Source: Luteimonas gilva
GTDB taxonomy: Bacteria > Pseudomonadota > Gammaproteobacteria > Xanthomonadales > Xanthomonadaceae
Direction: 5' to 3'
Assembly: GCF_005239095.1 (NCBI RefSeq)
Contig: NZ_SZUA01000001.1
Coordinates: 708,848 to 772,847, forward strand
DNA: 64,000 nucleotides
A program made the translations under genes and the position numbers. The notes below the pieces were generated by a model that was not told the origin of the DNA, searched no databases, and was given only the letters and a program-made list of their open reading frames with translations. This document shows, one piece after another, positions 27,801 through 33,844 of this stretch (position 1 is the stretch's first letter; each line of letters begins with the position of its first letter).

Positions 27801-27984
27801 TGCGTTCGATCTCCTCCGGCGTGGACCCGCTATACGGCAGCGAGATGAAGATGAAGGGAGGCGAGACTTCGGGAAACGCCTCCAGCGGCAACCGCACCGC
27901 CGCGATCACGCCGATCACGAACAGCGACACGAAGAACATGATCGCCGTGACCGGGCGTTTGATGCTGAGTTCGGCGATGCTCAT
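24859..27984 (-). CDS. RND efflux permease (second permease of the operon)
   Basis: Paralogue of the next gene, 1041 residues, same start MSIAELSIKRPVTAIMFF and same overall design. TM4 reads GMLVDNAVVVVES (Asp400, Asn401) and TM10 reads VVVNNGIVMIEHIN, so it too lacks the second Asp and the Lys of the AcrB relay. Other long shared stretches include FFFLRHWPSTLMVTLAIPIC and GTLCHCIVFLPNLFGE. A Gly/Pro-rich linker (GGGPGGGQPGQ) joins parts of the second periplasmic loop. It begins 12 bases after the 1174-residue permease and ends 34 bases before the third. Probably a partner in a mixed RND trimer. Confidence 0.93.
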   Translation of the reverse strand: MSIAELSIKRPVTAIMFFVSLFVIGVIAAVRLPLEAFPEVSPPFIFISLPYSGSTPEEIERTVLRPVEEAVATMSGIKRIESSARADAGEIFIQFSDWSKDVAIAASEARERIDAIRSDLPDDFQRYFVFKFSTTDQPVLRLRLAGAGGTDISGDYELIDREFKRRLERIPGVAKVEISGASPNEVEIAIASDRLTAHGIGLNDLTTRLQAINFSISAGEIDDNGQRLRVQPAGEITDLQQLRDLVIDNKGLRLGDIATINFKQARTDYGRRLDGSPAVGLDIFKERNANLVEVSSNALKEVEEIRKQPALRGIQTKIFGNQGENVTKSLTDLAEAGGIGLVLSIAVLFFFLRHWPSTLMVTLAIPICFVMTLGFMYFAGVTLNILTMMGLLLAVGMLVDNAVVVVESIYQEREKMPGQPRLASILGTRHVAIALSAGTLCHCIVFLPNLFGERNFLSIYLGQIAITISVSLLASWLVAVSLIPMISARLKTPPAVRSDKGLIPRLQRSYAKLLRWTLAHRGWSVLGILVIVAVSIYPMKHTKFDMFGGDDGIETYVGYRWKGSYTIPQMSSEILRVENYLDANRKKYHIKQIYSFFGEQGDAGTMVTFDDDMAGKTKPLVEEIGKGMPKSARADITIGRNGGGPGGGQPGQNVQVQLVGDSSETLRALGDDIVPILSKRKELRDVRVDVGDQNSEINVRVDRERAAAFGFSAQEVSRFVGLALRGAQLREFRRGDTEVPVWVRFAGAEQYGVEDMATFTVRTADGRSVPLLSMVDVAVRPAATQVSRTNRQTTLTIKANLAGKTPMPEARKVMEETLKSISFPAGYSYSFDGSAFQEDDDATKQMMFNLLIALVMIYVVMAAVFESLLFPSAIMSGVLFSVFGVFWLFWLTGTTFGIMSFIGILVLMGVVVNNGIVMIEHINNLRRRGMTRTEALVEGSRERLRPILMTMGTAILAMVPIALASGSTNNDMPAYYPMARAIAGGLAFSTVVSLLFLPTIYAILDDLKHGSANLVQRARRRRSSAPAAAVAALNAGDGTSA

Positions 27985-27996
27985 TTCGTCGCATCC

Positions 27997-30900
27997 TCAA
28001 GCCTGGCCCGGATCGGCGAGCGGCTGCTGTTCGTCCTTGATGTGCTCGGCCACCGCTTCGGCGTCGCGGCGCGCACGACGGCCGCGTTCGCGGTAGTACT
28101 CGTCCGAACGGCGATCCAATAGGTCGTACACCACCGGGATCACGACCAGGGTCAGCAGCGTCGACACCAGCAGGCCGCCGATCACCGTGATCGCCATCGG
28201 CGAGCGCACTTCGGCGCCTTCGCCGAAGGCCAAGGCCAGCGGCAGGAAGCCGAACAGCGTGCACATCGTGGTCATGATGATCGGGCGCAGTCGCGAGCGC
28301 GCGCCCTCCACCAACGCCTCGCGCTTGCCGGAACCGCTCTCGCGCAGCTGATTGACCTTGTCGATCAGGATGATCGCGTTCTTGACCACCAGGCCGACGA
28401 GCAGGATCAGGCCGATGAACACCACCACCGACACCGGCGAACCGGTCAGCAGCAGGGCCAACACCGCGCCGACCAAGGCCAGCGGGATGGTGAACAGGAT
28501 CACGAACGGATGCAGCAGCGACTCGAACTGCGAAGCCATCACCAGATAGACCAGGAAGATCGCCAGGCCGAAGGCGAACAACAGCGATTTGATCGAATCG
28601 GCCAGCTCCTCGCCCTGTCCGCCGATGTGCATGCCGACGTCGGCGCCGAGCGGATCGTCGGCGACCATCGTCTGCACTTCCTGCACCGCGGTGCCCAGAT
28701 CGATGTCGCGCAGGTTGGCCGAGACGATCGCCACCCGCACCTGGTCGGCACGGTGGATTTCGCTCGGGCCCACGGTCGACACGACATCGGCCACCGACTC
28801 CAGCGTTACCGGCTGGCTGCTGTTCGGATTGACGATCAAGCGGCGGATGTTCTCGACCGACGCGCGGTCGGATTCCTGCGCCCGCACCAGCACGTCGATC
28901 TTGCGGTCGCGGAAGCTGTAGCGCGTGGCCACGTCGCCGCGCACCTTCTTCACCACCACATCGGCGATCTGGCGCGTGGTCAGGCCCAGCGCACCGGCGC
29001 GATCCTGGTCGAAGCGGATCTGGATTTCGGGGAAACCCTGCTCCACCGTCGACTTGACGTCGGCGTAGTGCGGGTTCTTGCGCAGCATCGCCGCCATCTT
29101 CTGGCCGGCGCGCTCGATGGTGGCCAGATCCTGGCCGCGCAATTCGATTTCAAGCGGCGTGGAGAAGCTGAACAGCTCCGGCCGGCTGAAGTCCACCTGC
29201 GCGCCCGGATGCGCCTGCATCGTCTTGCGCAGGCGTTCGGTTTCTTCGGCTTCGACCTGCTTGCTGCCGCCGTCGGCCATCACCACCGTCAGCTTGCCGA
29301 TGTTCTCGCCGCTTTCGGTCGGGTTCGCGTCCAAGCGCGTGCCGCTGCCGCTGACGCCGTACAAGGTGCGGATGCCGGGATCCTTGTCGTGCGCGGCTTG
29401 CAATTCGCGCACCAGCTTGTCGGTGTCGCGCAACGGCGTGCCGGGCGGCAGCTTTACCGTCATTTCGAAACGGTCCTGCGCCAACTGCGGAATCAGGTCC
29501 GCGCCGAGCAGCGGCACGACCAGCAGCGTCGCCGCGAACGCGGCGGCAGCGAAGCCCAGCACCAACCAAGGCCGGCGCAACGCAGCCGGAAGCAGCTTCA
29601 AATAACCGCGTTCGGCGCGGCCGTATGGTGCCATGGCCAGGTCGCTGAATTTGCGCATGACCGGGCCGACTACGGCCACCAAGCCGCGCCAGATGCGGAC
29701 GACGAGCCAAGCGATGCCGAAGAACGCGCCGCGCGAAGTCGCGCCGGCCGCATGGCCCACTGCGGCCACCGGCTTCTGCAATTTGGAATCCGGCTGCCAT
29801 TTCGGATGCGGCGTTTCTTCCGGGAAAGCCAGCGGCGGCCGCCCCTTCAGCGAGCTCAGCATCGGGATCAGGGTCATCGCCACCACCAGCGAAATCGCGA
29901 TCGCGATCGCCACGGTCAGCGCCTGGTCGCGGAACAACTGACCGGCGATGCCTTGCACGAACACCAGCGGCAAGAACACGGCGATGGTGGTCAGCGTCGA
30001 AGCCACGACGGCCATGCTGACTTCGCGCGTGCCGGCGATGGCCGCATCGATGATGCCCAGGCCGCGTTCGCGCGCCTTGGCGATGCTTTCCAGCACCACG
30101 ATCGAATCGTCCACCACCAAGCCGGTGGCCAGCGCCAGGCCGCCCAGCGACATCACGTTCAAGCTCAGGCCCAGCTGGCCCATGAAGAAGAACGTGGCGA
30201 TGATCGACACCGGCAGCGACAAGCCGATCACGAACGTGCTCCAGCCGTCGCGCAGGAACAGGAAGATGATCAGCACGGCCAGGAAGCCGCCGATCACCGC
30301 ATCCAGCTTGACGTCGTTGATCGCGTGGCGGATGAACTGCGATTGGTCGTCGATAGTGGTCAGTTCGACATCGGCCGGAATCTGGTTCTTGATCTGGTTC
30401 AAGCGCGCCTGGATCGCGTCGGCCGTGGCCACGGTATTGGCGTCGCCTTCCTTGTAGATGGCCAGCTCCACCGCTTCCTTGCCGCCCAGGCGGATGATCG
30501 CTTCGCGTTCCTTGTAGCCCTGGCGCACGTCGGCGATGTCCTTCAACCGCACCGGCATACCGCCGGCGACCGCGCTGGACGAACCCGAGTTCGCGCTCTG
30601 CACCGAGGCCGCCGCGGCCATCGCCGCCGCGTTGCCGGTGGATGCGGCGATCGCCGCCATCTGCGCCGCTGCGCTCTGCGCGGCGCCGTTGCCCGCGCTG
30701 GAGATGGTCACCAGCATTTCGCGCATTTCCGGCACGCTGGCGAACTGGTTCACCGTGCGTACCAGATAGCGTTGCGAACCTTCTTCCAAGCGGCCGCCGG
30801 AGATGTTGATGTTCTCCTGCTGCAAGCGCTGGATGACGGTATCGATCGGCAGATTCAGCTGCGCCAGCTTCTGCTGGTCGATGTCGACTTGGATCTCGTC

Positions 30901-31521
30901 CTCTAAGCCGCCGCCGACCTTGACCGCGGCCACGCCTTCCACCGGTTCGAGCTTCTTCTTCAGATCGTCGTCGGCGTAACGGCGCAGCTCGGTGAGCTTG
31001 CGCACGGTTTCCAACTCGGTCTTGCCGGCTTCTTTCGACGACAACGCCAAACGCAGGATCGGCTCGGTCGAAGGATTGAAGCGCAGCAGCACCGGCTGCT
31101 TGGCTTCCTGCGGCAGGGTCAGCACCTCGATCTTGTCGCGGACTTCGAGGCCGGCCTGGTCCATGTCGGTGCCCCAGGCGAATTCCAGCACCACGTCGCT
31201 CTGGCCGGTGCGCGACACCGACTTCAGCTTGCGCAGTCCCTTCACCACGCCGACGGCCTCTTCCACCGGCTCGGTGATCAGCGTTTCGATTTCCGTCGGG
31301 GCCGCGCCGGTGTATTCGGTGCGCACCGTCAAGGTCGGATAGCTCAGGTCTGGCAGCAAGTTGACCTTCAGATCGTTCAGCGCGATGAAGCCGAACAGGA
31401 CGAAGGTCAACGTGATCATGAAGATGGTGACGCGACGGCGGGTCGAGAACTCCACGAGCCCCGAGGTCGTCGCTGCCGCCACCGCTCGCGCCTTGTCGGC
31501 GCCGGTGCTGGGCGAGGTCAT
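27997..31521 (-). CDS. RND efflux permease, long form (first permease of the operon)
   Basis: HAE1-family transporter of 1174 residues, over 100 longer than usual. Its relay is canonical: TM4 GLVVDDSIVVLES (Asp471, Asp472) and TM10 GLVVKNAIILIDK with Lys. Extra length comes from an Ala/Ser/Gly-rich insert in the first periplasmic loop (about residues 276-320) and an extended cytoplasmic loop between TM6 and TM7 (about residues 560-645) that includes a further hydrophobic stretch (FFGIAWLVVRIWRGLVAVVG). Its ATG overlaps the adaptor stop (TAATG), so translation is coupled to the adaptor. Confidence 0.93.
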   Translation of the reverse strand: MTSPSTGADKARAVAAATTSGLVEFSTRRRVTIFMITLTFVLFGFIALNDLKVNLLPDLSYPTLTVRTEYTGAAPTEIETLITEPVEEAVGVVKGLRKLKSVSRTGQSDVVLEFAWGTDMDQAGLEVRDKIEVLTLPQEAKQPVLLRFNPSTEPILRLALSSKEAGKTELETVRKLTELRRYADDDLKKKLEPVEGVAAVKVGGGLEDEIQVDIDQQKLAQLNLPIDTVIQRLQQENINISGGRLEEGSQRYLVRTVNQFASVPEMREMLVTISSAGNGAAQSAAAQMAAIAASTGNAAAMAAAASVQSANSGSSSAVAGGMPVRLKDIADVRQGYKEREAIIRLGGKEAVELAIYKEGDANTVATADAIQARLNQIKNQIPADVELTTIDDQSQFIRHAINDVKLDAVIGGFLAVLIIFLFLRDGWSTFVIGLSLPVSIIATFFFMGQLGLSLNVMSLGGLALATGLVVDDSIVVLESIAKARERGLGIIDAAIAGTREVSMAVVASTLTTIAVFLPLVFVQGIAGQLFRDQALTVAIAIAISLVVAMTLIPMLSSLKGRPPLAFPEETPHPKWQPDSKLQKPVAAVGHAAGATSRGAFFGIAWLVVRIWRGLVAVVGPVMRKFSDLAMAPYGRAERGYLKLLPAALRRPWLVLGFAAAAFAATLLVVPLLGADLIPQLAQDRFEMTVKLPPGTPLRDTDKLVRELQAAHDKDPGIRTLYGVSGSGTRLDANPTESGENIGKLTVVMADGGSKQVEAEETERLRKTMQAHPGAQVDFSRPELFSFSTPLEIELRGQDLATIERAGQKMAAMLRKNPHYADVKSTVEQGFPEIQIRFDQDRAGALGLTTRQIADVVVKKVRGDVATRYSFRDRKIDVLVRAQESDRASVENIRRLIVNPNSSQPVTLESVADVVSTVGPSEIHRADQVRVAIVSANLRDIDLGTAVQEVQTMVADDPLGADVGMHIGGQGEELADSIKSLLFAFGLAIFLVYLVMASQFESLLHPFVILFTIPLALVGAVLALLLTGSPVSVVVFIGLILLVGLVVKNAIILIDKVNQLRESGSGKREALVEGARSRLRPIIMTTMCTLFGFLPLALAFGEGAEVRSPMAITVIGGLLVSTLLTLVVIPVVYDLLDRRSDEYYRERGRRARRDAEAVAEHIKDEQQPLADPGQA

Positions 31522-32672
31522 TATTGCTTACCGGCTTTGGGCTGGGCGTTCGTCTTGGCTTGCGCCACGGCCTTGCCGTCGGCGGAAATCACTTGCACCT
31601 CGCTGCCTTCGCGCAGCGCCACCTTGCCGGCGGTGACCACGCGGTCGCCCGTCTTCAGGCCGCTGCGCACTTCGGCCCAAGCGCCGTCGGTATAGCCGAG
31701 CTTCACCGGCACGCGGCTGGCCTTGCCGTTGCGGATCACGTACACCGCCGGATCGTTCTCGTCGTCGAGCAAGGCGATGCGCGGCACCACCAGGGCGTCG
31801 GCGCGCTGGTCGTAGTCGATCTTGATGCGGCCGAACATGCCCGGCTGCAGCACGCCGCCGTTGTCGAAAGCCAACACCACGCGGAAGGTGCCGCTGCCCG
31901 AATCCACCACCGGCGCCACGCGGTCCACCTTGCCGGTGAAGGTCTTGCCCGGCAGCGCATCGACGGCCATCGTCGCCGGCTGGCCGGCCTTCAGCGTGAC
32001 CAGTTCGCGCTCGGGCACGTTGAGGGTGGCTTCCAGCTTCGAGTTGTCGACGATGCGGAAGATCGGCGTATTGATCTGGACGAAGTTGCCGTCCTTGATC
32101 GAACGCGAGGCGATGGTGCCGGAGATCGGCGCCAACACCGTGGTGTAGGACAGTTCCAGCGTCGCCAGGCGGTACTGGGCGCGGATGTTCTCCAGGTCGT
32201 ATTTGATCTGGTCGACGTCGTTGGCGCTGATCATCTGCTGCGCGACGAGCTGTTGCGAACGGCGGTAGCTGTTCTCCAGCTTGCGCATCTGGGCTTCGGT
32301 CTGGGCCACGGCCAGGCGGGCGCGATCCGGATCCAGGCGCACCAGCGGCTGGCCGGCGCGGACCTGCTGGCCTTCTTCGACCAGCACGTTCAAGGCCACA
32401 CCCGAGGTTTTGGCGACCACCTGCGATTCGCCGCGCGCTTCGAGCGGCGCGGTGCCGGTGTAGCTGGCCGCGATCGGCCGGTGCGCGGCGCTGGCCACTT
32501 CGACCGGAATGGCCTCGGGCTTGTTTTCCTTGCCGTCCTTGGCCTGGGCTTCGCCCTCCCCGCCGCCCTTGCAGGCGCACAGGCTGACGAGCAGAAGGAC
32601 GATCGGCAGCAGGCGGAAGCGGCTGGCGGTTAGCGTCCTGGCGGAACCGCTGGCGGAGGCGAAAAACGGCAT
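31521..32672 (-). CDS. RND efflux periplasmic adaptor subunit (lipoprotein)
   Basis: Membrane-fusion protein of 383 residues that should link the RND permeases to an outer-membrane channel. The signal peptide ends in a lipobox around LCAC with Cys34 as the likely lipidation site. Then come a beta-barrel/lipoyl part (VAKTSGVALNVLVEEGQQVRAG), a coiled-coil hairpin (about residues 115-160, ARLAVAQTEAQMRKLENSYR), the second lipoyl half and a barrel domain (VPERELVTLKAGQPATMAV). ATG 32672 is chosen because it gives a clean signal peptide. It is first in an operon with three permeases and no outer-membrane factor, so TolC or another channel is encoded elsewhere. Confidence 0.93.
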   Translation of the reverse strand: MPFFASASGSARTLTASRFRLLPIVLLLVSLCACKGGGEGEAQAKDGKENKPEAIPVEVASAAHRPIAASYTGTAPLEARGESQVVAKTSGVALNVLVEEGQQVRAGQPLVRLDPDRARLAVAQTEAQMRKLENSYRRSQQLVAQQMISANDVDQIKYDLENIRAQYRLATLELSYTTVLAPISGTIASRSIKDGNFVQINTPIFRIVDNSKLEATLNVPERELVTLKAGQPATMAVDALPGKTFTGKVDRVAPVVDSGSGTFRVVLAFDNGGVLQPGMFGRIKIDYDQRADALVVPRIALLDDENDPAVYVIRNGKASRVPVKLGYTDGAWAEVRSGLKTGDRVVTAGKVALREGSEVQVISADGKAVAQAKTNAQPKAGKQ

Positions 32673-32697
32673 CGGAATGGGCTCTCGGGAGGTGTTG

Positions 32698-32707
32698 TAT
32701 CTAGATA
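32698..32707. promoter_or_regulatory. AT-rich palindrome upstream of the efflux operon
   Basis: TATCTAGATA, a perfect 10-base palindrome within a longer AT-rich stretch (TTGTATCTAGATATATCAC), lies 26 bases before the adaptor start. It is a candidate repressor operator or promoter core. No regulator gene is adjacent. Confidence 0.4.
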
Positions 32708-32801
32708 TATCACCCGGCCATGAATGCATCATGCGCCGAAGGTAATAGTGACGAGCGTGGGGGCGAAACCGTTGCAACCGTTCGTCGCCTCGGCACGATC
32801 G

Positions 32802-32831
32802 TTGGGCTGCGCGCGACGCCCACGCTATACT
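32802..32831 (+). promoter_or_regulatory. Candidate promoter for the cytochrome c pair
   Basis: TTGGGC (32802-32807), 18-base spacer, TATACT (32826-32831), 60 bases before the cytochrome start at 32891. Confidence 0.55.
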
Positions 32832-32890
32832 TTACGGACTGCGCGCCGATGACCGGCCCGCGACACCGCCAGCCCACCGAGAAGACATTA

Positions 32891-33226
32891 ATGCGACCGT
32901 TGCCGATCGCTTGCCTCGCGCTAGCCTTCATCGCCGCTCCCGCCCTTGCCGCCGATCTGGCCAAGCCGCTGGTCGGCGACGCCAAAAAAGGCCATCAGCT
33001 GACCTACACCTGCCAGGGGTGCCACGGCATCGAGGGCTACAAGAACGCGTATCCGAACTATCACGTGCCGAGGATCGGCGGGCAGTCGCAGGAATACCTG
33101 CGCAATGCGCTAAGCGAGTACAAGGCGGGCAAGCGCAAGCACCCGACCATGCAGGCCCAGGCCGAGAGCTTCTCGGACCAGGACATCGCCGACATCGCCG
33201 CTTTCCTTTCGGAGCTGAAGCCGTGA
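32891..33226 (+). CDS. Periplasmic class I cytochrome c
   Basis: Electron carrier of 111 residues. A signal peptide (cleavage near ALA-AD, residue 20) exports it; the heme site is CQGCH (Cys41, Cys44, His45), and the distal ligand is probably Met87 in HPTM. The GGQSQEYLRNALSEYKAGKR segment is typical of cytochrome c4/c5-like and cbb3-associated small cytochromes. Its stop overlaps the start of a second cytochrome (GTGA), so both are made together. The partner oxidase or reductase is not in the window. Confidence 0.92.
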   Translation: MRPLPIACLALAFIAAPALAADLAKPLVGDAKKGHQLTYTCQGCHGIEGYKNAYPNYHVPRIGGQSQEYLRNALSEYKAGKRKHPTMQAQAESFSDQDIADIAAFLSELKP

Positions 33227-33672
33227 GCCGCGCCCTGACCACGACCCGACTCGCCTTCCCCCTGCTCGCCGTGCTGGCTTTCGCCGCCTGCACGCCGTCC
33301 GGCGAAACCCCGGCCGAGCACTCCTCCGCCGACCGCAGCGAAGGCCACACCTCTTCGTCCGCCGGCCTGCCCGCGGGTCATGCCGAGAACGGCGAAAAGC
33401 GCAGCTTGGTGAAGAGCAAAGCGACCAGCCAGAGCTGCATCGATTGCCACGGCAAGGAAGGCAACGCGCCGCTGGATCCGACCTATCCCAAGCTCGGCGG
33501 CCAGTACGCCGACTACATCGCGCATTCGCTGCAGATGTACCGCGACGGCGATCGCGAGCATCCGCTGATGTCGGGCCAGGCCAAAGATCTGACCGATCAG
33601 GAGATCGCCGACCTGGCCGCGTATTTCTCGACCCGGCCGAGCCAGTTGCGCGATTTGCACGGCGTGCATTGA
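33223..33672 (+). CDS. Cytochrome c lipoprotein
   Basis: Second heme protein, 149 residues, started by GTG 33223 that overlaps the previous stop, with GGAG eight bases upstream. The signal peptide ends in a lipobox AFAAC with Cys23, so it should be membrane-tethered. A Ser/His/Gly-rich spacer (about residues 28-60) leads to the heme motif CIDCH (Cys72, Cys75, His76); a Met ligand is likely in HPLM. The domain ends ADLAAYFSTRP, as in class I cytochromes. It is homologous to the upstream soluble cytochrome; the pair probably passes electrons along. Confidence 0.9.
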   Translation: MSRALTTTRLAFPLLAVLAFAACTPSGETPAEHSSADRSEGHTSSSAGLPAGHAENGEKRSLVKSKATSQSCIDCHGKEGNAPLDPTYPKLGGQYADYIAHSLQMYRDGDREHPLMSGQAKDLTDQEIADLAAYFSTRPSQLRDLHGVH

Positions 33673-33696
33673 TCCCGCATCGCGACAGCGTCGAAG

Positions 33697-33722
33697 AAAA
33701 AGGGCCGCAAGGCCCTTTTTCT
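33697..33722 (+). terminator. Rho-independent terminator after the cytochrome pair
   Basis: AAAAAGGGCC-GCAA-GGCCCTTTTT with a following T/C run; perfect ten-base arms. It lies 25 bases after the second cytochrome stop and could also serve the convergent receptor gene. Confidence 0.9.
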
Positions 33723-33732
33723 TTGGGACGTA

Positions 33733-33836
33733 GCCCGGGTGGAGCCGAAGGCGATACCCGGGAAAGCGCAACGTCATCTCGCCACGCACCTCCATGGAAG
33801 ATGGCGACCCCGGGTATCGCTTCGCTCCACCCGGGC
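33733..33836. repeat. Extragenic inverted repeat (CCCGGGTGGAG...CGATACCCGGG type)
   Basis: Left arm 33733-33762 and right arm 33809-33836 are reverse complements apart from two single-base differences in length; each arm is bounded by CCCGGG. Elements with this text are seen in the intergenic DNA of many gammaproteobacteria. It sits between the convergent cytochrome and receptor genes. Confidence 0.7.
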
Positions 33837-33844
33837 CACGAGGC

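Noticed and set aside
21729-27984. Tandem RND genes as an assembly duplication artefact
   Set aside because: The two proteins differ throughout (1031 and 1041 residues, different linkers and loops), so they are real diverged paralogues.
24706-28122. 1138-codon open frame opposite the RND permeases
   Set aside because: Runs opposite two certain RND genes, repeats the same antisense text for both paralogues (HHHH-V-HQHA-type repeats), and has no start signal.
28510-30906. 798-codon frame opposite the long RND permease
   Set aside because: Antisense shadow of transporter sequence; no recognisable domain.
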